A stretch of 25,307 bases of DNA from a virus. The DNA lies in the IMG/VR virus record IMGVR_UViG_3300026512_000055, positions 1 to 25,307 of that record; one strand, given 5' to 3'. Position numbers and translations under genes: made by a program. Position 1 is the stretch's first letter; every line of letters starts with the position of its first letter. Shown here in pieces: positions 1 through 8,626 of this stretch. The notes below the pieces were generated by a model that did not search any database, was not told where the DNA came from, and saw nothing but the letters and a program-made list of their open reading frames with translations.

Positions 1-1478
1 GGATTAAATGCTAATTTAGTAATACCTTTCAGTTGACCTCTTTCAAGACCTGCTGATGCCCACCAACTTGCTCTGTTTGTACTTGTTTGTGCTCTAAGAC
101 CTGCGATGTGTCCTGCAATGTTAATCCAAACATATTTATCAAGATATTTGTTATAAACATAAGCATAGTTTGCTGCAGCAACTACAAACATATCATTATA
201 ATTAAGTGCACCTGTTTTTCTCCAAGCAACTAATTTACTAACAATATCAGATGCTTTAAGACCTACAGTGTCTTCTCTGTTAGCACCAATAAATGCTATA
301 CAATCTTTTCTTACATCAACTAATGCTTTTGCACTAAGTCCGGAATCTAGTTCATTACCTATTACAATATCAACATCAACTTCTTCTTTATTGTCCCATA
401 CTTCATAAGCAGTATTTAAGTCATCAAGACCCATAACAGAATCAGTACCGTTAACTAAAAATATAGTTCCTTTTGGTTCGCTAAATAAGTAAGAATCGAT
501 AGGATTGATATTATTGATATTATCTTTTACAAATAAGTAATTAGATTTAGTGTTTATAACTGTTTCTACATACATTGATTTATAATTTTGGTCTTTAGCG
601 TTTTCATCAAATGATACTGTAAAAGTTTCTTTAATTTGGCCATTAATTCTAACAACAATACCAAATTCGCCTGTTACTGGGTAATATTCGAATAAATCAT
701 CAAGCGAAATGCCTTCAAATGCTTGTTTTGCTTGTCCAAAATCTTCTGAATTTGCAATAGCAACTTCAATATCATTGCCCCAATTACCTGGGTTTTTAGC
801 AATAAATTTAAGTTTAGATGTAGCACCATTCATAGCGATCGATGTTTCTTTGTTTTCAAAATCAGAGTAATTTAATACTGGAATTTGTGTTCTTACATAA
901 TCGACATCCGATACTGCCGTTGCACCGTCTTCTACTGCGTCAAAAACACTATTCATTGATTGAGAAATACTATAAATTTTATTATCATCTGCTACTGTAA
1001 CAGAAACTGCTCTATCTAATTCAATAGAACTTGTATAATTATTTGAATCTACAGATTTAGACATAACAACATAAGTTATTTTAATTGAACCTTCATCGTT
1101 ACCAAATGCAACATAATCACCTATTTTAATTTTATCTAAATTTCCTGATAAATTAACAATAGTATTATTTATAACATCCTCTGTTACTGTTACACCGTCA
1201 ATTTCTTCTGTACTAGCATTTGTATTTGCTGCTCTTGAAACAAATAATTTGTTACCATATTTTAAAAATGATGATGCTTGTGCCCAATCATTATAATTTT
1301 TCTTGGTTGGTTTGCCGTAGAATGATACTAATTCATCTTCATTAGTAATTAACATATAAACACCTACTGGGCCTTGATCAAAATCTCCTGCGAAACATGC
1401 AATTGAGTTAGATACTGTTGGAGCGATTGCTGATGCGTCAATTTCTATAATTTCTACGCCGGGTGAGAGTAAAGACAT
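1..1478 (-). CDS. 18: Tail sheath protein, gp18-like (3' end outside window)
   Basis: This is the contractile sheath subunit that surrounds the tail tube and shortens on infection. I translated it by hand because it runs off the left edge. The ATG at 1476-1478 follows an AGGAGG Shine-Dalgarno, and about 492 codons are open to base 1. The N-terminus MSLLSPGVEIIEIDAS is the typical start of T4-like sheath proteins. Later segments such as CIAFIGANRED and NIAGHIAGLRAQ (near the left edge) match the conserved sheath protease-resistant/C-terminal region. T4 gp18 is about 660 residues, so roughly the last quarter is missing. It has its own late promoter about 170 nt upstream and a hairpin-rich leader. 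Family assignment rests on these motifs and on the neighbouring tail genes. Confidence 0.92.
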   Translation of the reverse strand, partial: MSLLSPGVEIIEIDASAIAPTVSNSIACFAGDFDQGPVGVYMLITNEDELVSFYGKPTKKNYNDWAQASSFLKYGNKLFVSRAANTNASTEEIDGVTVTEDVINNTIVNLSGNLDKIKIGDYVAFGNDEGSIKITYVVMSKSVDSNNYTSSIELDRAVSVTVADDNKIYSISQSMNSVFDAVEDGATAVSDVDYVRTQIPVLNYSDFENKETSIAMNGATSKLKFIAKNPGNWGNDIEVAIANSEDFGQAKQAFEGISLDDLFEYYPVTGEFGIVVRINGQIKETFTVSFDENAKDQNYKSMYVETVINTKSNYLFVKDNINNINPIDSYLFSEPKGTIFLVNGTDSVMGLDDLNTAYEVWDNKEEVDVDIVIGNELDSGLSAKALVDVRKDCIAFIGANREDTVGLKASDIVSKLVAWRKTGALNYNDMFVVAAANYAYVYNKYLDKYVWINIAGHIAGLRAQTSTNRASWWASAGLERGQLKGITKLAFN

Positions 1479-1501
1479 ATTATGCCTCCTTAATTGTTTG
1501 A

Positions 1502-1548
1502 TTTGTTACCTTTGTTGGTCAAAACCCCTCTTTAGGTTAAGTAACAAA
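1502..1548 (-). promoter_or_regulatory. Inverted repeat in the sheath mRNA leader
   Basis: TTTGTTAC at 1502-1509 is perfectly inverted as GTAACAAA at 1541-1548. On the sheath mRNA the intervening 31 nt can form smaller ACC/GGT and CCT/AGG stems. It lies about 15 nt upstream of the AGGAGG ribosome site. A role in translation or message stability is inference. Confidence 0.35.
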
Positions 1549-1575
1549 GAACTCTAATATTGATTGTAGCCAAAC

Positions 1576-1601
1576 TGTTATTATTTTGGTAAATAATAAC
1601 A
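1576..1601. promoter_or_regulatory. Perfect 11-bp hairpin in the sheath leader
   Basis: TGTTATTATTT (1576-1586) and AAATAATAACA (1591-1601) are perfect inverted arms around a 4-nt TGGT loop. Neither strand has a T-run after the stem, so it is not a standard intrinsic terminator. It sits between the late promoter at 1652-1659 and the sheath start, so it should be in the sheath 5' UTR. Confidence 0.5.
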
Positions 1602-1651
1602 ACTACATAGGAAGTGTCATAAACACTAACACATTTGAGTCTTTAACAATG

Positions 1652-1659
1652 TATTTATA
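1652..1659 (-). promoter_or_regulatory. T4-type late promoter for the sheath gene
   Basis: On the minus strand this reads TATAAATA followed by CATT, an exact match to the T4 late -10 octamer recognised by the gp55 sigma factor. Transcription should begin a few bases downstream, giving the sheath gene a leader of about 165 nt, unusually long for a phage structural gene. Confidence 0.7.
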
Positions 1660-1696
1660 AAATTAAGAAGTACATTAATGTAAATTTAAGTAAGAA

Positions 1697-1822
1697 TTAA
1701 TATTTCTTATGATGTAAAGGGTGTTGATAATTGGGTTTATGTAAGTGTTTGTAAGTCATTGCACTTACAATAACAATAGTTAAAATAATACCAAATACCC
1801 ATCTAAGTGTTGATACTATCAT
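1697..1822 (-). CDS. Small single-helix membrane peptide (41 aa)
   Basis: An ATG at 1820-1822 opens 41 codons ending in TAA at 1697-1699. Residues about 5-22 (TLRWVFGIILTIVIVSAM) form one hydrophobic transmembrane segment. The tail after it is short and rich in His, Lys and Pro (HKPNYQHPLHHKKY). The ribosome site is weak (AAAGAT). It lies between gp5 and the sheath gene, on the same strand, with a late-promoter-like GATAAATA about 30 nt upstream. I recognise no family. A small late-expressed membrane peptide could relate to lysis or assembly at the envelope, but nothing in the sequence shows this. Confidence 0.5.
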   Translation of the reverse strand: MIVSTLRWVFGIILTIVIVSAMTYKHLHKPNYQHPLHHKKY

Positions 1823-1851
1823 ATCTTTATTTGTTTGTTGTGATTTATTGA

Positions 1852-1859
1852 TATTTATC
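1852..1859 (-). promoter_or_regulatory. Possible weak late promoter (GATAAATA)
   Basis: The minus strand reads GATAAATA, one mismatch from TATAAATA, 30 nt upstream of the 41-aa ORF. In DNA this AT-rich a one-mismatch match is weak evidence. Confidence 0.3.
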
Positions 1860-1866
1860 CTTTTTT

Positions 1867-1898
1867 TTGTTATATTGATAATATTTTAATTATAACAA
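1867..1898. terminator. Inverted repeat after gp5, possible terminator
   Basis: TTGTTATA (1867-1874) is inverted as TATAACAA (1891-1898) with a 16-nt AT-rich loop. It lies just beyond the stop of the gp5 gene, the last gene of the tail operon. No T-run follows on the minus strand, so termination is uncertain. Confidence 0.3.
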
Positions 1899-1913
1899 TT
1901 TTATTATTAACTT

Positions 1914-3026
1914 TTATTTAAACCCTTTTGGTGTATTACTCCAAGTATAATCGCCCCATCTTGTTTTAGGGTCGTTAGCTTCCGTTTGATTAGGAACAAC
2001 TGTTACAGGGTGATGTGCAGGGTCAGAGGAATTATGTGTATGACTATTATAAACTGCTACATTAGCGTCATGTTTATCTCTAAGGGAACTTAAATTTCCT
2101 TTAAAATCTGCAATTTCTGCTTTTGAACTAATATCTTTATTAGCTGTAATTTTTTTAGTTACTTCTAAGTTACCATCGATTTTAACATCGTTATTAATAA
2201 GTAAATTCCCATCTGCCTGTATCTTAAAAAATCCTGCTATATGTTGAAAGTTGTCCATTTCCACACTTTGTCTAATACCACCCAAAATAATTTCGTCCAG
2301 GTTTTCTTCAATATAATTTTTTACACCTAATTTAATATGTGTATCAACATACCCTTCTACTATTTTGTTAATGTTTTTCATAACCTTTTTTGATATACTA
2401 CCATCGGGTCTGTAATCAATATATGTGCCTGTTTTATGATACATACGAATTTTTTCATTACCTGGAGTATCATCTATTTCAATAACATGACCTGATTTAG
2501 TTTCAATCACTGCATTATCTGGATATTTGCTTAAATTAGACAATGAACTAGGTTCTGTCATACTAACATCTGCACCAGATACACCGTCTGTTTTAGTAAA
2601 AATATCTAAAGTGTCGTTTATTTTTTTGTGAATTGTTTCTTCCAATTTATCAACACGCTGTAATCTATTTTGGTCTTCTTCATTTAGTCTATCTTCAAGT
2701 GGAAAAACACCGTCTGGACTATTAAAGCCAACAGTTTTGTCTGCTTTTTTAGTACTTTTACCACTAATAGCACCTAAAACTATAAACATATTAGGGTTTT
2801 CGTGGTCCATTGTAACAAATACCCAAGTTCCTATATTTGGAATTGAACTAAATCCCACACCACTACTAAAACCAAAAGCAGTGCTTTGCATTACTTCTGC
2901 CCATGGTAAATGTTCTGTTTTAACATTTTTTAATTTTTCATCATGAATACCGATTACTCTTACTTGAACTCTGCCATCTTTTTTAGGACTAATATTATTT
3001 TCTATTACTGCTCTATATAATTTCAT
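1914..3026 (-). CDS. 5: Baseplate central spike, gp5/gpV-like
   Basis: Likely the trimeric spike at the tip of the tail that pierces the outer membrane. The N-terminal part (residues about 1-100) has the OB-fold pattern of spike proteins (RVQVRVIGIHD, GTWVFVTMDHENPNMFIVLGAI). The middle ends in short beta-repeats (GGIRQSVEM, FFKIQADGNLLIN, KIDGNLEVTKKIT) expected of a C-terminal beta-helix. Near the end is HTH at residues 329-331 in YNSHTHNSSDPAHH, like the metal-binding HxH tip of gpV-type spikes. At 370 aa it lacks room for the lysozyme domain that T4 gp5 (575 aa) carries between these parts. It overlaps gp27 by ATGA, its partner in the hub, which supports the call. Confidence 0.8.
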   Translation of the reverse strand: MKLYRAVIENNISPKKDGRVQVRVIGIHDEKLKNVKTEHLPWAEVMQSTAFGFSSGVGFSSIPNIGTWVFVTMDHENPNMFIVLGAISGKSTKKADKTVGFNSPDGVFPLEDRLNEEDQNRLQRVDKLEETIHKKINDTLDIFTKTDGVSGADVSMTEPSSLSNLSKYPDNAVIETKSGHVIEIDDTPGNEKIRMYHKTGTYIDYRPDGSISKKVMKNINKIVEGYVDTHIKLGVKNYIEENLDEIILGGIRQSVEMDNFQHIAGFFKIQADGNLLINNDVKIDGNLEVTKKITANKDISSKAEIADFKGNLSSLRDKHDANVAVYNSHTHNSSDPAHHPVTVVPNQTEANDPKTRWGDYTWSNTPKGFK

Positions 3027-4165
3027 TGTTTACCTTCATTTATTCTTCTAAGAGTTAATCGTTGTATAAATTTTTGACCTGCTATTATTTTGTCTTCCAC
3101 CCTTGCTATTTCATATGTACCACTAAGTTTTACATCACCTGTTTCTCTTGTTTCAATAGACACTTGAGACCCAGAAACTCTAGCTTGTACTTCTTTCCAT
3201 AATAAACTATATTGTATATTACCAGGAACTATAATATTCATTTCCGTGTTATATTTGTATTCTTTATGTCTATATTCCTGTGTATCTATCATTAAACTTT
3301 TAGTATCGTATTGTGTACCGTTAGTTAATTGCGAGTTCTTAACAACACCACCTAAATTAAATTCATCCATAAAATTTTCAAGGTTTTTAGTATATGATAC
3401 TATAGATTTTGTTTCAGGATTATATGCCATAATCTTTGATTTTTTTATATTGTTTGTTCTACGAATATTATTAAATTGCAATTGATATTCCATCATTTTA
3501 AAGCCGTATAAATCAGTTTTACCAACCTGCACATATGGTAATTCATCACTTTTAAACATATCAGGAATATCTTCGTCACCAATAACCATATATTTTCTAG
3601 TTTGATAAAAATAAACACCTTCTCTATCAAATTCTTTTTCAATAAATGTTAGAAAATCTATATGTAATGGTACAATAAAATTACTTAATTTTCTTGTTTT
3701 CTGTGAAATTAATTTAATTTTAAATTCGTTTATAATTTTTGTATTATTATCAACTTCTGTTAATAAATAATCATTAAAAACATCTGCAAGAGTTGTTTCT
3801 TTGTATGATTTTGCTTTATATGTATTTTGTAATATAAACGATATAGTATCTTGAAATTTAAGTTGAATTGTTTTAAAATCTTGTTCTTTTATTTCACCAC
3901 TATTTGTAATAATAAACTCACGAATAAATGCTGTATTGTAATTATCTACAAGTTTTATTTTAAGTCGTTGGCCTGGATTTTCTAGCATAGTATTTACTAA
4001 ATCATAATGGTCATTTATAGTTACATTACCATAAATACGAAACTTGCCACTCCAATCAATACTTATTTCATTAATATAATTTGATTGTATTTCTATATCA
4101 TTTATTGTAAGTGTAAGTGTTTTAAAATTACATGAATCTACTAATAAACCAGTATTTGTACTCAT
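3023..4165 (-). CDS. 27: Baseplate hub protein, gp27-like
   Basis: Probable trimeric hub that joins the tail tube to the gp5 spike. At 380 aa it is close to T4 gp27 (391 aa). The N-terminal beta-rich domain (ISIDWSGKFRIYGNVTIND) and the segment with QDTISFILQNTYKAKSYKE, followed by a region with EFDREGVYFYQ, fit the duplicated tube-like domains of gp27/gpD-type hubs. Its stop overlaps the gp5 start as ATGA, and its start overlaps the gp53 stop the same way, so translation is probably coupled. The order gp53-gp27-gp5 is as expected for a T4-like baseplate cluster. The call rests on length, domain feel and neighbours. Confidence 0.75.
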   Translation of the reverse strand: MSTNTGLLVDSCNFKTLTLTINDIEIQSNYINEISIDWSGKFRIYGNVTINDHYDLVNTMLENPGQRLKIKLVDNYNTAFIREFIITNSGEIKEQDFKTIQLKFQDTISFILQNTYKAKSYKETTLADVFNDYLLTEVDNNTKIINEFKIKLISQKTRKLSNFIVPLHIDFLTFIEKEFDREGVYFYQTRKYMVIGDEDIPDMFKSDELPYVQVGKTDLYGFKMMEYQLQFNNIRRTNNIKKSKIMAYNPETKSIVSYTKNLENFMDEFNLGGVVKNSQLTNGTQYDTKSLMIDTQEYRHKEYKYNTEMNIIVPGNIQYSLLWKEVQARVSGSQVSIETRETGDVKLSGTYEIARVEDKIIAGQKFIQRLTLRRINEGKQ

Positions 4166-4623
4166 AATTCAACTTCTTTCAAAAGACTCATAAAATCATA
4201 AAGTTTTTCTGGTTTTATTATTTTTAATTGTCTATTTATTTCATTTTGTACTATTTCTTTATTAAGTGTAAGTGATTTAAGCCTATCGTATGTATCACTT
4301 TTGTATGCTCCAGCATAATTATCTAAGTATTTTTGTACTTTGTTTTCTGCAATTTTTTCAAGTATGTCGAAATCATAACTCATATCAAATAATGGGTCTA
4401 TACCATTAATAACAATAAGAAGGTCCCAATAATTTGCACTACCATAAAGAATAAATGAAATTTGTTCAATAGTTTGGTTATCAAATAATTCGATATATTC
4501 TACCCAATCTGCATCGGATAATTCTTTTAACTCACGGATTTTATCCATTTTTTTGGAAGTGTAATCTTCGGAAATAAAACTTAAACTGCTAATTTTATCA
4601 TATTTTAATACTGTATTTTTCAT
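4162..4623 (-). CDS. 53: Baseplate wedge protein gp53
   Basis: Wedge component that helps join wedges around the central hub. The diagnostic stretch is ISFILYGSANYWDLLIVING followed by IDPLFDMSYD (residues about 56-85), the typical gp53 LysM-like motif of a residue-poor phage version. At 153 aa it is shorter than T4 gp53 (196 aa), and the C-terminal part is helical and lysine-rich. Both ends overlap neighbours by ATGA (gp48 upstream, gp27 downstream), as in a tightly coupled operon. Confidence 0.82.
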   Translation of the reverse strand: MKNTVLKYDKISSLSFISEDYTSKKMDKIRELKELSDADWVEYIELFDNQTIEQISFILYGSANYWDLLIVINGIDPLFDMSYDFDILEKIAENKVQKYLDNYAGAYKSDTYDRLKSLTLNKEIVQNEINRQLKIIKPEKLYDFMSLLKEVEL

Positions 4624-5558
4624 TTAACCTCCTTAACATACCATTTATCTTCTGTAATTGTACGAAGCTCTTTTATAGTAATTGTTATATCAATTTGTTT
4701 AGGCATACCGTCCATAGTTGTTTCTAGAATACCACTACCTGCATAATTTGTAGCAATGTCTGATATAATACAAGGTCTAATACCTGTTAATATTTGAAGA
4801 GTATCATTACTAAACCAAAAATGAAAGAAATTAGGTGCTCTCATAATACTATTTGCTGTAATTGATGGTGAACTATGTTTTTTAAGTTGTTTAATTACTT
4901 CAATAATCGTATCTGCTTCTTTTCTTGATTTTGGTATCATTTTAAAACTAAATGAAAAAGTTCTGGGTTCCGAACCTGTGTAGTTTTGAAAATAACCAGG
5001 ATTTGCAAGAACTCTCGGAACACTTAATGTACTAGCAATTCTACCTATTGCTTTATTAATACTGAACCCAATTAAACCAGATGCTATATCATCAGCAGTA
5101 TCCACAACATCTTTAACAATACCAGTATCTGTACTAAATCCGTGTGCTTGAGAATCTGATAATTCGTTAGGTAAAGGTAATGCTATAATAAGTTTTTCTT
5201 CACCCTTAAACTCTTCCACTTCGTTTAAAATACTACCAATACTACTTGCAACTGCTTTAGTTTTGTCTATAGCATCACCTTCTGTTTTTGAAGCAGCAGA
5301 CATTTTATCTTTTGCTCTATTATATGTGTTTTTTAGTTGTGTTTCAATATCTTCTACTGATTTTGATTTATATATAGTAATATATAATCGCTTATTATTA
5401 AAATTCTTACTCATAATATCGTCAGGAAAATATAATAATCTTTTAGTGTCTTTAGTAATTTGTCTTTTACCCATTACTGCTTTTTTTGTTAACGCGCCAC
5501 TATCAGGAATAGGTGTTTTTGTTTTGTTTTTTGCTGCTTTTTTACCAAATTCTGCCAT
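4620..5558 (-). CDS. 48: Baseplate tail-tube cap, gp48-like
   Basis: Likely the tube-fold protein that caps the hub and starts tail-tube growth. It is 312 aa (T4 gp48 is 364). The N-terminus is basic and disordered. The core has KLIIALPLPNELSDSQ, then ANPGYFQNYTGSEPRTFSFS with FKMIPKSRKEADTI and LKKHSSPS, a pattern typical of gp48 in T4-like phages where RxFxFxFKMxPKS marks the conserved strand and helix. It is placed between the tape measure and gp53, as expected. The ATG at 5556-5558 lies 9 nt after the tape-measure stop. Confidence 0.78.
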   Translation of the reverse strand: MAEFGKKAAKNKTKTPIPDSGALTKKAVMGKRQITKDTKRLLYFPDDIMSKNFNNKRLYITIYKSKSVEDIETQLKNTYNRAKDKMSAASKTEGDAIDKTKAVASSIGSILNEVEEFKGEEKLIIALPLPNELSDSQAHGFSTDTGIVKDVVDTADDIASGLIGFSINKAIGRIASTLSVPRVLANPGYFQNYTGSEPRTFSFSFKMIPKSRKEADTIIEVIKQLKKHSSPSITANSIMRAPNFFHFWFSNDTLQILTGIRPCIISDIATNYAGSGILETTMDGMPKQIDITITIKELRTITEDKWYVKEVK

Positions 5559-5567
5559 TTATTTTCC

Positions 5568-7922
5568 TTATTTGTACGAATTATTGAATGCTTCTGATAA
5601 ATGTATATTATCGGGATTCTGTTCCATCTGTATATTATTTATATTAGCAATAGGAGTCGCAGCTAAAGCAGGTGCTAATTGTGATCTTTTATTAATAATT
5701 GACGATATGTTGTTTAATGTTTGTGCTTTCTCAAGTTCTTTAGGCGATTTATTTGTTACCATCATACTTTTTTGATACTCGTTTTCGTCTTTTTTAATTT
5801 CTTCATTAATATAATCATCTTTATCATATTCATTTTTTTGAGATGAATTTTCTGTGGCTAGTGCTCCATTAACCGGTGATTCTGGATTTTTATTTGATTC
5901 TAATTGTTCCGCTATTATTTTTTGTTGTGGTGTTAAAGACTTGTTATTTGTTTCACTTAATTTGTTTGTTTTCTTAGCATTATCTAATATACTTTCACCA
6001 CCAACAGAAATTGCTAATCCTAAAGCGGGTCCTACTCCAGGAATACTACCAACTAAACCAGCAATAACTTCAAGTGCAGCTTTTTTGTAGTTTCCTTTCA
6101 TTGCTTCATATATTCCAAACCCTAAACCTGTCAAAATACTAACACCTGGTATAAACCCTGCAACTTTTGACAATGCTTTAAGTCCTACTTTTCCTATAAT
6201 TTTTTTAACCATAGGCATTACAGTTTTCTTAGCTAATGCTTTTGCAGCACCAGTTAATTTAGCTACTTTACTCTTACCAAATTTTACTGCTTTACCGATA
6301 CCTTTTTTAACAACTGTTAATGCTTTACCTGCCAATCCTTTAGCACCTTTGTAAACACTTTTAGCATTTTTAACAATTCTAGTCTTAACTACAGATACTT
6401 TTTTAACAACATTGTCTTTAATATTTGTTGCTTTATTTTTTACAAAATCCTTAGCATCTGATACTTTTTTAACAACATTGTCTTTAATATTTTTTGCTTT
6501 AGTTTTTACACTATTCCATTTATTTGATACCCAATCTTTTGCAGCACCAGCTTTATTTTTTACAAAATCCTTAGCATCTGATACTTTTTTAACAACATTG
6601 TCTTTAATATTTTTTGCTTTATCTGCTAATCCACTAAAAAACTTTTTAAGTGTTCCTACTTTATTTTTTAACCATTGTAATGGTTCTCCAAATTTTTTCA
6701 TAAATGCACTTTTTGCTGCTTCAACACTTTCAGTTATTTTACCTTTAATAGAACTAAATATGGATTTCATAAATTTACCAGCAGGTTTCAAATATTCTGA
6801 TATTTTACTACCCAACCATTTACTTAATGTTCCAATACCTTTTAATGTTTTCCACACTTCTTTAGCAAGATATTTTAATATACTACCACTAACTTTAACA
6901 AGTTTACTCAAAAATTTAAATAATCCAGACCCTTTGAACATTTTCCAAAATTTAAATAGTTTAGGTCCAAATAATAACATAAACCCTTTAATAAGTTTAC
7001 TAAGAAAACTTTCGTCATCTTTTTTTTCTGGTTCATTTATTTGAGATACTTTTTGTACTTCAACAGAATTTGGTACTGACGAAGTTTTTATAGATGTATC
7101 CTGTTCATCAATAGAGTCTTCTTCTATTTTTGACAACACTTCATATATTTTAGTATTAATACCTATTAATTTTGAAATATTACTTAAATCAAAACTATTG
7201 ATACTATCAAAATTAATTTCTGATACCGCTTCTGCTGGTTTATTTGTATTTTTAGAATCAGTAGATTCCTCAGTCGATACTTGAGAAACTTTAGTAAAAA
7301 GTTTTTTCACTATTTTTTTAGATTTTTGTGTATTAACTTTACTTTCATTTGATTTGTCAAACTGGCTAGTTTCATCATCTAATGATTTTGGTTTGTTTAA
7401 TTCTGCTAATTCTTGTTGATATTTTACATCTTCTTCCTGTCTTTTTAGTTTTTTAATTTCTTTATCATTTATTTTTTTAAGTTTTTCAACTTTTTTAATT
7501 TTTCTATTTTGTTTAAAATTTATAACTTTTTTAATAAGACTAATATCTGTAACATTAGCAGTTTTCATAGATAATTTGTATTTGTTAATTACTTGATCAA
7601 GAACTTTGTTTTCATATTCATATCCTTCAACAGTACCTTTTTTAATATCTACAGGTTTTATTAATCCATTAAATTCTACATCACTAATTTTAAGATCTAA
7701 TTTATCTATTTGTTCTTGTTTTTTAGCAATTTTTTTCTCTAATTTATTTGAAAATAAACTACCAGTATTTAGTTTACTACTAACTTTTTTATATAAAAAA
7801 CTTGCTTGTTTTTTCTCTAACTTTTCTTCAAGGTCTTCTTTTTCTTTTATTATTGATGTTTTTTCTTTTTTTAATTTAAGAATTTCCTTTTGTGCTTTTT
7901 TAGTATATATTTCTTCTTCCAT
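5568..7922 (-). CDS. Tail tape measure protein, gp29-like
   Basis: Probable tail-length ruler. The protein is 784 aa if the ATG at 7920-7922 is used. That ATG overlaps the upstream stop as TGATG and has AAGGAG 7 nt before it; a GTG one codon earlier is possible. Residues 1-180 and several later stretches are lysine/glutamate-rich coiled coil. Hydrophobic segments appear at about 310-375 (FLSKLIKGFMLLFGP) and about 585-655 (GFIPGVSILTGLGFGIYEA, IAGLVGSIPGVGPALGLAIS), as in tape measures that can enter the membrane. Between them are near-identical repeats of NIKDNVVKKVSDAKDFVKNK. T4 gp29 is 590 aa, so a longer tail is predicted. Position between the zinc-ribbon chaperone-like genes and gp48 agrees. 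Sequence similarity to gp29 itself is not evident by eye. Confidence 0.75.
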   Translation of the reverse strand: MEEEIYTKKAQKEILKLKKEKTSIIKEKEDLEEKLEKKQASFLYKKVSSKLNTGSLFSNKLEKKIAKKQEQIDKLDLKISDVEFNGLIKPVDIKKGTVEGYEYENKVLDQVINKYKLSMKTANVTDISLIKKVINFKQNRKIKKVEKLKKINDKEIKKLKRQEEDVKYQQELAELNKPKSLDDETSQFDKSNESKVNTQKSKKIVKKLFTKVSQVSTEESTDSKNTNKPAEAVSEINFDSINSFDLSNISKLIGINTKIYEVLSKIEEDSIDEQDTSIKTSSVPNSVEVQKVSQINEPEKKDDESFLSKLIKGFMLLFGPKLFKFWKMFKGSGLFKFLSKLVKVSGSILKYLAKEVWKTLKGIGTLSKWLGSKISEYLKPAGKFMKSIFSSIKGKITESVEAAKSAFMKKFGEPLQWLKNKVGTLKKFFSGLADKAKNIKDNVVKKVSDAKDFVKNKAGAAKDWVSNKWNSVKTKAKNIKDNVVKKVSDAKDFVKNKATNIKDNVVKKVSVVKTRIVKNAKSVYKGAKGLAGKALTVVKKGIGKAVKFGKSKVAKLTGAAKALAKKTVMPMVKKIIGKVGLKALSKVAGFIPGVSILTGLGFGIYEAMKGNYKKAALEVIAGLVGSIPGVGPALGLAISVGGESILDNAKKTNKLSETNNKSLTPQQKIIAEQLESNKNPESPVNGALATENSSQKNEYDKDDYINEEIKKDENEYQKSMMVTNKSPKELEKAQTLNNISSIINKRSQLAPALAATPIANINNIQMEQNPDNIHLSEAFNNSYK
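6394..6621 (-). repeat. Tandem duplication inside the tape measure gene
   Basis: A 71-base stretch at 6431-6501 is repeated base for base at 6551-6621, exactly 120 bases (40 codons) apart. A third, partial copy begins at about 6394 and shares roughly 40 bases (GATACTTTTTTAACAACATT onward). On the protein, AKNIKDNVVKKVSDAKDFVK occurs twice and NIKDNVVKKVS a third time. Identity at silent positions indicates a recent duplication rather than only protein-level selection. Confidence 0.9.
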
Positions 7923-8623
7923 CACATATCTCCTTGTTCAGCTTTCTTAAGTTCTTCGTTTAGAATTGACAAATATACACTTCGTTCAAATGGTAACATA
8001 CTATCAATGTCTAGTTTAGAATAATGACCATGATAAACCATACTACCTATTGTATGATAAAAATTAGTTAATGTGTCTTCACTTAAATTTTCTATAAGAT
8101 GTTTTTTTAATAATGTAACATTATTAATATTTCCACAATGAATACATTTTGATTCCGCTGTAAAATTAAATTTAGTTTTATGTTCCTCTATATAATTAAC
8201 AAGGTCGTCATAAATATCTATGTCCAATTCATCTATATCAAAATCTACATAATCGTTATAATCATTCGAAAATGCTTCTTTTAATTTAAAATCTTTGTAA
8301 GATGATAAATTGCCTTCTTTAAGAACATTTTCAAATTGAATATCTAACTCATATTTTTCACCACAACTTTCACATTTTTTGATAAATGAAAATACTTCAC
8401 CTACGGATATATGTCTAAGTTCTAATAATATATACATTTTTTCATTATTAGATAAATCATTATATGTATAAGGCTCATGGATTTTTATATTATCTTCAAC
8501 TATTTCCATTAAAGCATCAAATTCATATTTACCAGAAGTATATAATAAAATATCCCTTTCTTGAATTGTATTATAAGGTGTTAATGTAATTACCTTATCA
8601 TTATATCTTAGAACCTTTTTCAT
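7922..8623 (-). CDS. Baseplate hub assembly protein, gp26/gp51-like, zinc-ribbon
   Basis: A 233-aa protein with two CxxC pairs, KKCESCGEKYEL (about residue 84) and SKCIHCGNINNV (about residue 160). Together they can form one zinc site. T4-like phages carry related proteins gp26 and gp51 that help assemble the hub around the tape measure, and this protein matches in size, zinc pairs and position beside the tape measure. The neighbour upstream has the same architecture and the two are probably paralogues. It starts one codon after its neighbour's stop, in the same frame, and its own stop overlaps the tape measure start. Which of the two equals gp26 or gp51 cannot be decided by eye. Confidence 0.65.
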   Translation of the reverse strand: MKKVLRYNDKVITLTPYNTIQERDILLYTSGKYEFDALMEIVEDNIKIHEPYTYNDLSNNEKMYILLELRHISVGEVFSFIKKCESCGEKYELDIQFENVLKEGNLSSYKDFKLKEAFSNDYNDYVDFDIDELDIDIYDDLVNYIEEHKTKFNFTAESKCIHCGNINNVTLLKKHLIENLSEDTLTNFYHTIGSMVYHGHYSKLDIDSMLPFERSVYLSILNEELKKAEQGDM

Positions 8624-8626
8624 AAT

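Noticed and set aside
1479-1696. Small coding sequence in the sheath leader
   Set aside because: No open frame with a ribosome site on either strand; the region is better explained by leader hairpins and a promoter.
5263-5775. Plus-strand open frame across the gp48/tape measure junction
   Set aside because: Overlaps two well-supported genes on the other strand and has no promoter or ribosome site. Its hydrophobic look is the mirror of Lys/Asp/Asn codons.
6412-7044. Long plus-strand open frame opposite the tape measure gene
   Set aside because: A shadow of the repetitive lysine-rich gene on the other strand; no ribosome site and a composition explained by the complementary codons.
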